A DNA stretch of 64,000 nucleotides from Chamaea fasciata (taxonomy: Eukaryota > Chordata > Aves > Passeriformes > Sylviidae), in the NCBI GenBank assembly GCA_029207755.1, contig JARCOQ010000193.1:1-64000 (forward strand), given 5' to 3'. This document shows positions 22,491 through 36,234 of this stretch, piece by piece. The notes below the pieces were generated by a model. It did no database searches. It saw only the letters and a program-made list of their open reading frames with translations, and was not told the origin of the DNA. The translations under genes were made by a program, and so were the position numbers. The first letter of the stretch is position 1; every line of letters starts with the position of its first letter.

Positions 22491-25353
22491 TCAGGCACCT
22501 GGGCAGCTGACTTTACTTACCCCTGGAAAGAAGCCATCCTTTGTGCCCAACTCCCTCTTCCGGGCACCTGGCCTCAGCGACCTACAATCCCGAACGGAAC
22601 AGGATTTCTTCCAGATGCAAGCTGCCACAAGCAGGAAGCCTGGCTTCCCTTGGAGAGCCAAATGCCTACTACAAACTGTCATCAGGCACCTGGGCAGCTG
22701 ACTTTACTTACCCCTGGAAACAGGGCATCATTTGTTCCCAACTACCTCAGCAGGGCACCCTGCTCCGGCCACCTACAATCCAGAACGGAACAGGATTACT
22801 TCCAGATGCAAGCTGCCACAAACTGGAAGCCTGGCTTCCCTTGGAACGCCAAAAGCCTCCTATAAACTGACATCAGACACCTGGGCAGCTGACTTTACTT
22901 ACCCCTGGAAACAGGCCATCCTTTGTGTCCAACTCCCTCTGCCGGGCACCAGGCCTCGGCCACGTACAATCCCGAACGGAAAGGGATTTCTTCCAGATGC
23001 AAGCTGCCACAAACTGGAAGCCTGGCTTCCCTTGAAGGGCCAAAGGCCTCCTACTAACTGACATCAGGCACCTGGGCAGCTGACTTTACTTACCCCTGGA
23101 AACAGGCCATCCTTTGTTCCCAACTCCCTCTGCCGGGCACCTGGCTCCGTGCAGCTACAATCATGAACGGAACAGGATTTCTTCCAGATGCAAGCTGCCA
23201 CAAACTGGAAGACTTGCTTCCCTTGGAGGGTCAAAGGCCTCCTACAAACTGACATCAGGCACCTGGGCAGCTGACTTTACTTACTCCTGGAAACAGGCCA
23301 TCCTTTGTGCCCAACTCCCTCTGCCGGGCACCAGGCCTCGGCCACCTACAATCCCGAACGGAAGAGGATTTCTTCCAGATGCAAGCTGCCTTGAACAGGA
23401 AGACTAGCATCACTTGGGGGGCCTGAGGCCTGCAACAAACTGACATCAGGCACCTGGGCAGCTGACTTTACTTACCCCTGGAAACAGGCCATCCTTTGTG
23501 CCCAACTTCGTCTGCCGGGCACCTGGCCTCGGCCACCTACAATCCCAAATGGAACAGGATTACTTCCAGATGCAAGCTGCCACAAACAGGAAGCCTGGAT
23601 TCCCATGGAGGAACAAATGGCACCAGCAAACTGACATCAGGCACCTGGGCAGCTGACTTTACTTACTCCTGGAAACAGGCCATCATTTGTGCCCTACGCC
23701 CTCTGCCGGGCACCAGGCCTCGGCCACATACAATCCCAAACGGAACAGGATTTCTTCCAGATGCAAGCTGCCACAAGCTGGAAGCCTGGCTTCCCTTGGA
23801 GGGCCAAAGGCCTCCTACAAACTGACATCAGGCACCTGGGCAGCTGACTTTACTTACCCCTGGAAACAGGCCTTCATTTGTGCCCAACTCCCTCTGCCGG
23901 GCACCTGGCCTCGGCCACCTACAATCCCGAATGGAACAGGATTTCTTCCAGATGCAAGCTGCCACAAACTGGAAGACTAGTTTTTCTTGGAGGGCCAAAG
24001 GCCTGCTACAAAATGACATCAGGGACCTGGGCAGCTGACTTTACTTACCCCTTGAAACTGGCCATCCTTTGTGCCCAACTCCCCCTGCCGGGCACCAGGC
24101 CTCGGCCACCTACAATCCTGAACGGAACAGAATTTCTTCCAGATGCAAGCTGCCACACGCTGGAAGCCTGGCTTCCCATGGAGGAACAATAGCCACCTGC
24201 AAACTGACATCAGGCGCCTGGGCAGCTGACTTTACTTACCCCTGGAAACAGGCCATCATTTGTGCCCAACTCCCTCTGCCGGGCACCTGGCCTCGGCCAC
24301 CTACAATCCCGAACGGAACAGGATTTCTTCCAGATGCAAGCTGCCACAAACTGGAAGACTTGCTTCCTTGGAGGGCCAAAGGCCTCCTACAAACTGACAC
24401 CAGGCACCTGGGCAGCTGACTTTACTTACTCCTGGAAACAGGCCATAATTTGTGCCCAACTCCCTCTGCCGGGCTCCTGGCCTCGGCCATATACAATCCC
24501 GAACGGAACAGGATTTCTTCCAGATGCAAGCTGCCACAAACTGGAAGACTAGCTTCCTTTAGAGGGCCAAAGGCCTGCTACAAACTGACATCAGGCACCT
24601 GGGCAGCTGACTTTACTTACCTTTGGAGAAACCCACCCTTTGTGCCCAACTCCCTTAGCCAGGCACCAGGCCTCGGCCACGTACAATCCCGAACGGAATA
24701 GGATTTCTTCCAGATGCAAGCTGCCACAAGCAAGAAGCCTGGCTTCCCTTGGAGGGCCAAAAGCCTCCTACAAACTGACATCAGGCACCTGGGAATCTGA
24801 CTTTACTTACCCCTGGAAACAGGCCATCCTTTGTGCCCAACTCCCTCTACTGAGCACCTGGCCTCGGCCACCTACAATCCGGAACTAAACAGGACTTCTT
24901 CCAGATGCAAGCTGCCACAAACTGGAAGACTTGCTTCCCTTGGAGGGCCAAAGGCCTCCTACAAACTGACATCAGGCACCTGGGCAACTGACGTTACTTA
25001 CCCCTGGAAACAGGCCATCATTTGTGCCCAACTCCCTCTGCCGGGCACCTGGCCTCAGCCACCTACAATCCCAAACGGAACAGGATTTCTTCCAGATGCA
25101 AGCTGCCATAAGCTGGAAGCCTAGCTTCCCTTGGCGGGCCAAAGGCCTCCTACAAACTGACATCAGGCACCTGGGCAGCCGACTTAACTTACCCCTGGAA
25201 ACATGCCATCATTTGTGCCCAACTCCCTCTACCGGGCACCTGGCCTCGGCCACCTACAATCCCGAACGGAACAGGATTTCTTCCAGATGCAAGCTGCCAC
25301 ACACTGGAAGACTAGCTTCTTTTAGAGGGCCAAAGGCCTGCTATAAACTGACA
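22491..25353 (+). repeat. 15-mer HOR unit, alpha version, copy 2
   Basis: Order g h a b i j k l m n r s d e f. It carries the alpha markers in g and h. It differs from alpha copy 1 at, for example, GTGCAGCTACAATC in b (near 23,150) and GGATTACTTCC in j (near 23,557). Both variants are shared with alpha copy 3, 8,018 bp further on, which shows that copies 2 and 3 are the closest pair. Confidence 0.9.
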
Positions 25354-28216
25354 TCAGGCACCTGGGCAGCTGACTTTACTTACCCCTGGAAAGAAGCCAT
25401 CCTTTGTGCCCAACTCCCTGTGCCGGGCACCTGGCCTCAGCCACCTACAATCCCGAACGGAACAGGATTTCTTCCAGATGCAAGCTGCCACAAGCTGGAA
25501 GCCTGGCTTCCCTTGGAGAGCCAAATGCCTACTACAAACTGTCATCAGGCACCTGGGCAGCTGACTTTACTTACCCCTGGAAACAGGCCATCCTTTGTTC
25601 CCAACTACCTCAGCAGGGCACCCTGCTCCGTCCACCTACAATCCAGAACGGAACAGGATTTCTTCCAGATGTAAGCGTCCACAAACTGGAAGCCTGGCTT
25701 CCCTTGGAGGGCCAAAAGCCTCCTATAAACTGACATCAGACACCTGGGAATCTGACTTTACTTACCCCTGGAAACTGGCCATCCTTTGTTCCCAACTCCC
25801 TCTGCCGGGCACCAGGCCTCGGCCACGTACAATCCCGAACGGAAAGGGATTATTTCCAGATGCAAGCTGCCACAAACTGGAAGCCTGGCTTCCCTTGAAG
25901 GGCCAAAGGCCTCCTACTAACTGACATCAGGCACCTGGGCAGCTGACTTTACTTACCCCTGGAAACAGGCCATCCTTTGTTCCCAACTCCCTCTGCCGGG
26001 CACCTGGCTCCGTGCACCTACAATCATGAACGGAACAGGATTTCTTCCAGATGCAAGCTGCCACAAACTGGAAGACTTGCTTCCCTTGGAGGGTCAAAGG
26101 CCTCCTACAAACTGACATCAGGCACCTGGGCAGCTGACTTTACTTACTCCTGGAAACAGGCCATCCTTTGTGCCCAACTCCCTCTGCCGGGCACCAGGCC
26201 TCGGCCACCTACAATCCCGAACGGAAGAGGATTTCTTCCAGATGCAAGCTGCCTTGAACAGGAAGACTAGCATCACTTGGGGGGCCTGAGGCCTGCAACA
26301 AACTGACATCAGGCACCTGGGCAGCTGACTTTACTTACCCCTGGAAACAGGCCATCCTTTGTGCCCAACTTCGTCTGCCGGGCACCTGGCCTCGGCCACC
26401 TACAATCCCAAATGGAACAGGATTTCTTCCAGATGCAAGCTGCCAAAAACAGGAAGCCTGGATTCCCATGGAGGAACAAATGCCACCAGCAAACTGACAT
26501 CAGGCACCTGGGCAGCTGACTTTACTTACTCCTGGAAACAGGCCATCATTTGTGCCCTACGCCCTCTGCCGGGCACCAGGCCTCGGCCACATACAATCCC
26601 AAACGGAACAGGATTTCTTCCAGATGCAAGCTGCCACAAGCTGGAAGCCTGGCTTCCCTTGGAGGGCCAAAGGCCTCCTACAAACTGACATCAGGCACCT
26701 GGGCAGCTGACTTTACTTACCCCTGGAAACAGGCCTTCATTTGTGCCAAACTCCCTCTGCCGGGCACCTGGCCTCGGCCACCTACAATCCTGAATGGAAC
26801 AGGATTTCTTCCAGATGCAAGCTGCCACAAACTGGAAGACTAGTTTTTCTTGCAGGGCCAAAGGCCTGCTACAAAATGACATCAGGGACCTGGGCAGCTG
26901 ACTTTACTTACCCCTCGAAACTGGCCATCCTTTGTGCCCAACTCCCCCTGCCGGGCACCAGGCCTCGGCCACCTACAATCCTGAACGGAACAGGATTTCT
27001 TCCAGATGCAAGCTGCCACACGCTGGAAGCCTGGCTTCCCATGGAGGAACAATAGCCACCTGCAAACTGACATCAGGCGCCTGGGCAGCTGACTTTACTT
27101 ACCCCTGGAAACAGGCCATCATTTGTGCCCAACTCCCTCTGCCGGGCACCTGGCCTCGGCCACCTACAATCCCGAACGGAACAGGATTTCTTCCAGATGA
27201 AAGCTGCCACAAACTGGAAGACTTGCTTCCTTGGAGGGCCAAAGGCCTCCTACAAACTGACACCAGGCACCTGGGCAGCTGACTTTACTTACTCCTGGAA
27301 ACAGGCCATAATTTGTGCCCAACTCCCTCTGCCGGGCTCCTGGCCTCGGCCATATACAATCCCGAACGGAACAGGATTTCTTCCAGATGCAAGCTGCCAC
27401 AAACTGGAAGACTAGCTTCCTTTAGAGGGCCAAAGGCCTGCTACAAACTGACATCAGGCACCTGGGCAGCTGACTTTACTTACCTTTGGAGAAACCCACC
27501 CTTTGTGCCCAACTCCCTTAGCCAGGCACCAGGCCTCGGCCACGTACAATCCCGAACGGAATAGGATTTCTTCCAGATGCAAGCTGCCACAAGCAAGAAG
27601 CCTGGCTTCCCTTGGAGGGCCAAAAGCCTCCTACAAACTGACATCAGGCACCTGGGAATCTGACTTTACTTACCCCTGGAAACAGGCCATCCTTTGTGCC
27701 CAACTCCCTCTACTGAGCACCTGGCCTCGGCCACCTACAATCCGGAACTAAACAGGACTTCTTCCAGATGCAAGCTGCCACAAACTGGAAGACTTGCTTC
27801 CCTTGGAGGGCCAAAGGCCTCCTACAAACTGACATCAGGCACCTGGGCAACTGACGTTACTTACCCCTGGAAACAGGCCATCATTTGTGCCCAACTCCCT
27901 CTGCCGGGCACCTGGCCTCAGCCACCTACAATCCCAAACGGAACAGGATTTCTTCCAGATGCAAGCTGCCATAAGCTGGAAGCCTAGCTTCCCTTGGCGG
28001 GCCAAAGGCCTCCTACAAACTGACATCAGGCACCTGGGCAGCCGACTTAACTTACCCCTGGAAACATGCCATCATTTGTGCCCAACTCCCTCTACCGGGC
28101 ACCTGGCCTCGGCCACCTACAATCCCGAACGGAACAGGATTTCTTCCAGATGCAAGCTGCCACACACTGGAAGACTAGCTTCTTTTAGAGGGCCAAAGGC
28201 CTCATACAAACTGACA
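25354..28216 (+). repeat. 15-mer HOR unit, beta version, copy 1
   Basis: Same monomer order as alpha. Beta is marked by CCCTGTGCCGGGC in g, GATGTAAGCGTCCAC in h (near 25,669), a d-like start GGGAATCTGAC in the a monomer (near 25,746), CCAAAAACAGG in j and GATGAAAGCTGCC in n (near 27,197). It directly follows alpha without an intervening 12-mer. Confidence 0.9.
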
Positions 28217-30508
28217 TCAGGCACCTGGGCAGCTGACTTTACTTACCCCTGGAAAGAAGCCATCCTTTGTGCCCAACTCCCTCTGCCGGGCACCTGGCCT
28301 CAGCCACCTACAATCCCGAACGGAACAGGATTTCTTCCAGATGCAAGCTGCCACAAGCTGGAAGCCTGGCTTCCCTTGGAGAGCCAAATGCCTACTACAA
28401 ACTGTCATCAGGCACCTGGGCAGCTGACTTTACTTACCCCTGGAAACAGGCCATCCTTTGTTCCCAACTACCTCAGCAGGGCACCCTGCTCCGTCCACCT
28501 ACAATCCAGAACGGAACAGGATTTCTTCCAGATGCATGCTGCCACAAACTGGAAGCCTGGCTTCCCTTGGAGGGCCAAAAGCCTCCTATAAACTGACATC
28601 AGACACCTGGGCAGCTGACTTTACTTACCCCTGGAAACAGGCCATCCTTTGTTCCCAACTCCCTGTGCCGGGCACCAGGCCTCGGCCACGTACAATCCCG
28701 AACGGAAAGGGATTTCTTCCAGATGCAAGCTGCCACAAACTGGAAGCCTGGCTTCCCTTGAAGGGCCAAAGGCCTCATACTAACTGACATCAGGCACCTG
28801 GGCAGCTGACTTTACTTACCCCTGGAAACAGGCCATCCTTTGTTCCCAACTCCCTCTGCCGGGCACCTGGCCTCGGCCACCTACAATCCCGAACAGAACA
28901 GGACTTCTTCCAGATGCAAGCTGCCACAAACTGGAAGACTTGCTTCCCTTGGAGGGCCAAAGGCCTCCTACAAACTGACATCAGGCACCTGGGCAGCTGA
29001 CTTTACTTACCCCTGGAAACAGGCCATCCTTTGTGCCCAACTCCCTCTGCCGGGCACCAGGCGTCGGCCACCTACAGTCCCAAACATAACAGCATTTCTT
29101 CCAGATGCAAGCTGCCACAAACTGGAAGACTAGCTTCCCATGGAGGGCCAAAGGCCTCCTACAAACTGACATCAGGCACCTGGACAGCTGACTTTTCTTA
29201 CCTCTGGAAACAGGCCATCCTTTGTGCCCAACTCCCTCTGCCGGGCAGCAGGCCTCGGCCACCTACAATCCCAAACAGAACAGGATTTCTTCCAGATGCA
29301 TGCAGCCACAAACTGGAAGACTAGCTTCCCTTGGAGGGCCAAAGGCCTCCTACAAACTGACATCAGGCACCTGGGCAGCTGACTTTACTTACCCCTGGAA
29401 ACAGGCCATCCTTTGTGCCCTACTCTCCCTGCCGGGCACCTGGCCTCGGCCACCTACAATCCCGAATGGAACAGGATTTCTTCCAGATGCAAGCTGCCAC
29501 AAACTGGAAGACTAGTTTCCCTTGAAGGGCCAAAGGCCTCCTACAAACTGACATCAGGCACCTGGGCAGTTGACTTTACTTACTCCTGGAAACAGGCCAT
29601 CATTTGTGCCCAACTCCCTCTGCGGGGCTCCTGGACTCGGCCACATACAATCCCGAACGGAACAGGATTTCTTCCAGATGCAAGCTGCCACAAACTGGAA
29701 GACTAGCTTCCTTTAGAGGGCCAAAGGCCTGCTACAAACTGACATCAGGCACCTGGGCAGCTGACTTTACCTACCCCTAAAAACAGGCCATCCTTTGTTC
29801 CGAACTCCCTCTGCCGGGCACCCAGCTCCATGCACCTACAATCCCGAACGGAACAGGATTTTTTCCAGATGCAAGCTGCTACAAACTGGAAGACTAGCAT
29901 CCTTTAGAGAGTCAAATGCCTGCTACAAACTGACATCAGGCACCTGGGCAGCTGACTTTACTTACCCCTAGAAACAGGCCATCCTTTGTGCCCAACTCCC
30001 TCTGCCGGGCACCTGGCCTCGGCCACCTACAATCCCGAACAGTACAGCATTGCTTCCAGATGCAAGCTGCCAAAAGCAGGAAGCCTGGCTTCCCATGGAG
30101 GGCAAAAGACCTCCCAAAAACTGACATCAGGCACCTGGGAATCTGACTTTACTTACCCCTGGAAACAGGCCATCCTTTGTGCCCAACTCCCTCTGCTGAG
30201 CACCTGGCCTCGGCCACCTACAATCCGGAACTAAACAGGACTTCTTCCAGATGCAAGCTGCCACAAACTGGAAGACTTGCTTCCCTTGGAGGGCCAAAGG
30301 CCTCCTACAAACTGACATCAGGCACCTGGGCAGCTGACGTTACTTACCCCTGGAAACAGGCAATCATTTGTGCCCAACTCCCTCTGCCGGGCACCTGGCC
30401 TCGGCCACCTACAATCCCGAACGGAACATGATTTCTTCCAGATGCAAGCTGCCACGAACTGGAAGACTAGCTTCCCTTAGAGGGCCAAAGGCCTCCTACA
30501 AACTGACA
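28217..30508 (+). repeat. 12-mer HOR unit, copy 3
   Basis: Matches the 12-mer at 20,199 with an offset of 8,018 bp. All conceptual translations I could compare across this unit are identical to those of the 20,199 copy. It starts the second compound 42-mer. Confidence 0.9.
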
Positions 30509-33371
30509 TCAGGCACCTGGGCAGCTGACTTTACTTACCCCTGGAAAGAAGCCATCCTTTGTGCCCAACTCCCTCTTCCGGGCACCTGGCCTCAGCGACC
30601 TACAATCCCGAACGGAACAGGATTTCTTCCAGATGCAAGCTGCCACAAGCAGGAAGCCTGGCTTCCCTTGGAGAGCCAAATGCCTACTACAAACTGTCAT
30701 CAGGCACCTGGGCAGCTGACTTTACTTACCCCTGGAAACAGGGCATCATTTGTTCCCAACTACCTCAGCAGGGCACCCTGCTCCGGCCACCTACAATCCA
30801 GAACGGAACAGGATTACTTCCAGATGCAAGCTGCCACAAACTGGAAGCCTGGCTTCCCTTGGAACGCCAAAAGCCTCCTATAAACTGACATCAGACACCT
30901 GGGCAGCTGACTTTACTTACCCCTGGAAACAGGCCATCCTTTGTGTCCAACTCCCTCTGCCGGGCACCAGGCCTCGGCCACGTACAATCCCGAACGGAAA
31001 GGGATTTCTTCCAGATGCAAGCTGCCACAAACTGGAAGCCTGGCTTCCCTTGAAGGGCCAAAGGCCTCCTACTAACTGACATCAGGCACCTGGGCAGCTG
31101 ACTTTACTTACCCCTGGAAACAGGCCATCCTTTGTTCCCAACTCCCTCTGCCGGGCACCTGGCTCCGTGCAGCTACAATCATGAACGGAACAGGATTTCT
31201 TCCAGATGCAAGCTGCCACAAACTGGAAGACTTGCTTCCCTTGGAGGGTCAAAGGCCTCCTACAAACTGACATCAGGCACCTGGGCAGCTGACTTTACTT
31301 ACTCCTGGAAACAGGCCATCCTTTGTGCCCAACTCCCTCTGCCGGGCACCAGGCCTCGGCCACCTACAATCCCGAACGGAAGAGGATTTCTTCCAGATGC
31401 AAGCTGCCTTGAACAGGAAGACTAGCATCACTTGGGGGGCCTGAGGCCTGCAACAAACTGACATCAGGCACCTGGGCAGCTGACTTTACTTACCCCTGGA
31501 AACAGGCCATCCTTTGTGCCCAACTTCGTCTGCCGGGCACCTGGCCTCGGCCACCTACAATCCCAAATGGAACAGGATTACTTCCAGATGCAAGCTGCCA
31601 CAAACAGGAAGCCTGGATTCCCATGGAGGAACAAATGGCACCAGCAAACTGACATCAGGCACCTGGGCAGCTGACTTTACTTACTCCTGGAAACAGGCCA
31701 TCATTTGTGCCCTACGCCCTCTGCCGGGCACCAGGCCTCGGCCACATACAATCCCAAACGGAACAGGATTTCTTCCAGATGCAAGCTGCCACAAGCTGGA
31801 AGCCTGGCTTCCCTTGGAGGGCCAAAGGCCTCCTACAAACTGACATCAGGCACCTGGGCAGCTGACTTTACTTACCCCTGGAAACAGGCCTTCATTTGTG
31901 CCCAACTCCCTCTGCCGGGCACCTGGCCTCGGCCACCTACAATCCCGAATGGAACAGGATTTCTTCCAGATGCAAGCTGCCACAAACTGGAAGACTAGTT
32001 TTTCTTGGAGGGCCAAAGGCCTGCTACAAAATGACATCAGGGACCTGGGCAGCTGACTTTACTTACCCCTTGAAACTGGCCATCCTTTGTGCCCAACTCC
32101 CCCTGCCGGGCACCAGGCCTCGGCCACCTACAATCCTGAACGGAACAGAATTTCTTCCAGATGCAAGCTGCCACACGCTGGAAGCCTGGCTTCCCATGGA
32201 GGAACAATAGCCACCTGCAAACTGACATCAGGCGCCTGGGCAGCTGACTTTACTTACCCCTGGAAACAGGCCATCATTTGTGCCCAACTCCCTCTGCCGG
32301 GCACCTGGCCTCGGCCACCTACAATCCCGAACGGAACAGGATTTCTTCCAGATGCAAGCTGCCACAAACTGGAAGACTTGCTTCCTTGGAGGGCCAAAGG
32401 CCTCCTACAAACTGACACCAGGCACCTGGGCAGCTGACTTTACTTACTCCTGGAAACAGGCCATAATTTGTGCCCAACTCCCTCTGCCGGGCTCCTGGCC
32501 TCGGCCATATACAATCCCGAACGGAACAGGATTTCTTCCAGATGCAAGCTGCCACAAACTGGAAGACTAGCTTCCTTTAGAGGGCCAAAGGCCTGCTACA
32601 AACTGACATCAGGCACCTGGGCAGCTGACTTTACTTACCTTTGGAGAAACCCACCCTTTGTGCCCAACTCCCTTAGCCAGGCACCAGGCCTCGGCCACGT
32701 ACAATCCCGAACGGAATAGGATTTCTTCCAGATGCAAGCTGCCACAAGCAAGAAGCCTGGCTTCCCTTGGAGGGCCAAAAGCCTCCTACAAACTGACATC
32801 AGGCACCTGGGAATCTGACTTTACTTACCCCTGGAAACAGGCCATCCTTTGTGCCCAACTCCCTCTACTGAGCACCTGGCCTCGGCCACCTACAATCCGG
32901 AACTAAACAGGACTTCTTCCAGATGCAAGCTGCCACAAACTGGAAGACTTGCTTCCCTTGGAGGGCCAAAGGCCTCCTACAAACTGACATCAGGCACCTG
33001 GGCAACTGACGTTACTTACCCCTGGAAACAGGCCATCATTTGTGCCCAACTCCCTCTGCCGGGCACCTGGCCTCAGCCACCTACAATCCCAAACGGAACA
33101 GGATTTCTTCCAGATGCAAGCTGCCATAAGCTGGAAGCCTAGCTTCCCTTGGCGGGCCAAAGGCCTCCTACAAACTGACATCAGGCACCTGGGCAGCCGA
33201 CTTAACTTACCCCTGGAAACATGCCATCATTTGTGCCCAACTCCCTCTACCGGGCACCTGGCCTCGGCCACCTACAATCCCGAACGGAACAGGATTTCTT
33301 CCAGATGCAAGCTGCCACACACTGGAAGACTAGCTTCTTTTAGAGGGCCAAAGGCCTGCTATAAACTGACA
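30509..33371 (+). repeat. 15-mer HOR unit, alpha version, copy 3
   Basis: Offset by 8,018 bp from alpha copy 2. It shares that copy's private variants (GTGCAGCTACAATC near 31,168; GGATTACTTCC in j), which are absent from alpha copy 1. Confidence 0.9.
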
Positions 33372-36234
33372 TCAGGCACCTGGGCAGCTGACTTTACTTA
33401 CCCCTGGAAAGAAGCCATCCTTTGTGCCCAACTCCCTGTGCCGGGCACCTGGCCTCAGCCACCTACAATCCCGAACGGAACAGGATTTCTTCCAGATGCA
33501 AGCTGCCACAAGCTGGAAGCCTGGCTTCCCTTGGAGAGCCAAATGCCTACTACAAACTGTCATCAGGCACCTGGGCAGCTGACTTTACTTACCCCTGGAA
33601 ACAGGCCATCCTTTGTTCCCAACTACCTCAGCAGGGCACCCTGCTCCGTCCACCTACAATCCAGAACGGAACAGGATTTCTTCCAGATGTAAGCGTCCAC
33701 AAACTGGAAGCCTGGCTTCCCTTGGAGGGCCAAAAGCCTCCTATAAACTGACATCAGACACCTGGGAATCTGACTTTACTTACCCCTGGAAACTGGCCAT
33801 CCTTTGTTCCCAACTCCCTCTGCCGGGCACCAGGCCTCGGCCACGTACAATCCCGAACGGAAAGGGATTATTTCCAGATGCAAGCTGCCACAAACTGGAA
33901 GCCTGGCTTCCCTTGAAGGGCCAAAGGCCTCCTACTAACTGACATCAGGCACCTGGGCAGCTGACTTTACTTACCCCTGGAAACAGGCCATCCTTTGTTC
34001 CCAACTCCCTCTGCCGGGCACCTGGCTCCGTGCACCTACAATCATGAACGGAACAGGATTTCTTCCAGATGCAAGCTGCCACAAACTGGAAGACTTGCTT
34101 CCCTTGGAGGGTCAAAGGCCTCCTACAAACTGACATCAGGCACCTGGGCAGCTGACTTTACTTACTCCTGGAAACAGGCCATCCTTTGTGCCCAACTCCC
34201 TCTGCCGGGCACCAGGCCTCGGCCACCTACAATCCCGAACGGAAGAGGATTTCTTCCAGATGCAAGCTGCCTTGAACAGGAAGACTAGCATCACTTGGGG
34301 GGCCTGAGGCCTGCAACAAACTGACATCAGGCACCTGGGCAGCTGACTTTACTTACCCCTGGAAACAGGCCATCCTTTGTGCCCAACTTCGTCTGCCGGG
34401 CACCTGGCCTCGGCCACCTACAATCCCAAATGGAACAGGATTTCTTCCAGATGCAAGCTGCCAAAAACAGGAAGCCTGGATTCCCATGGAGGAACAAATG
34501 CCACCAGCAAACTGACATCAGGCACCTGGGCAGCTGACTTTACTTACTCCTGGAAACAGGCCATCATTTGTGCCCTACGCCCTCTGCCGGGCACCAGGCC
34601 TCGGCCACATACAATCCCAAACGGAACAGGATTTCTTCCAGATGCAAGCTGCCACAAGCTGGAAGCCTGGCTTCCCTTGGAGGGCCAAAGGCCTCCTACA
34701 AACTGACATCAGGCACCTGGGCAGCTGACTTTACTTACCCCTGGAAACAGGCCTTCATTTGTGCCAAACTCCCTCTGCCGGGCACCTGGCCTCGGCCACC
34801 TACAATCCTGAATGGAACAGGATTTCTTCCAGATGCAAGCTGCCACAAACTGGAAGACTAGTTTTTCTTGCAGGGCCAAAGGCCTGCTACAAAATGACAT
34901 CAGGGACCTGGGCAGCTGACTTTACTTACCCCTCGAAACTGGCCATCCTTTGTGCCCAACTCCCCCTGCCGGGCACCAGGCCTCGGCCACCTACAATCCT
35001 GAACGGAACAGGATTTCTTCCAGATGCAAGCTGCCACACGCTGGAAGCCTGGCTTCCCATGGAGGAACAATAGCCACCTGCAAACTGACATCAGGCGCCT
35101 GGGCAGCTGACTTTACTTACCCCTGGAAACAGGCCATCATTTGTGCCCAACTCCCTCTGCCGGGCACCTGGCCTCGGCCACCTACAATCCCGAACGGAAC
35201 AGGATTTCTTCCAGATGAAAGCTGCCACAAACTGGAAGACTTGCTTCCTTGGAGGGCCAAAGGCCTCCTACAAACTGACACCAGGCACCTGGGCAGCTGA
35301 CTTTACTTACTCCTGGAAACAGGCCATAATTTGTGCCCAACTCCCTCTGCCGGGCTCCTGGCCTCGGCCATATACAATCCCGAACGGAACAGGATTTCTT
35401 CCAGATGCAAGCTGCCACAAACTGGAAGACTAGCTTCCTTTAGAGGGCCAAAGGCCTGCTACAAACTGACATCAGGCACCTGGGCAGCTGACTTTACTTA
35501 CCTTTGGAGAAACCCACCCTTTGTGCCCAACTCCCTTAGCCAGGCACCAGGCCTCGGCCACGTACAATCCCGAACGGAATAGGATTTCTTCCAGATGCAA
35601 GCTGCCACAAGCAAGAAGCCTGGCTTCCCTTGGAGGGCCAAAAGCCTCCTACAAACTGACATCAGTCACCTGGGAATCTGACTTTACTTACCCCTGGAAA
35701 CAGGCCATCCTTTGTGCCCAACTCCCTCTGCTGAGCACCTGGCCTCGGCCACCTACAATCCGGAACTAAACAGGACTTCTTCCAGATGCAAGCTGCCACA
35801 AACTGGAAGACTTGCTTCCCTTGGAGGGACAATGGCCTCCTACAAACTGACATCAGGCACCTGGGCAACTGACGTTACTTACCCCTGGAAACAGGCCATC
35901 ATTTGTGCCCAACTCCCTCTGCCGGGCACCTGGCCTCAGCCACCTACAATCCCAAACGGAACAGGATTTCTTCCAGATGCAAGCTGCCATAAGCTGGAAG
36001 CCTAGCTTCCCTTGGCGGGCCAAAGGCCTCCTACAAACTGACATCAGGCACCTGGGTCGCCGACTTAACTTACCCCTGGAAACAGGCCATCATTTGTGCC
36101 CAACTCCCTCTGCCGGGCACCTGGCCTCGGCCACCTACAATCCCGAACGGAACAGGATTTCTTCCAGATGCAAGCTGCCACACACTGGAAGACTAGCTTC
36201 TTTTAGAGGGCCAAAGGCCTGCTATAAACTGACA
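33372..36234 (+). repeat. 15-mer HOR unit, beta version, copy 2
   Basis: Matches beta copy 1 at 8,018 bp until its last monomers. From about 35,660 private differences appear: ATCAGTCACC in d, GGAGGGACAATGGCC in the same monomer, and GGGTCGCCGAC in f. These differences mark the right edge of the recent 8,018-bp duplication. Confidence 0.88.
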
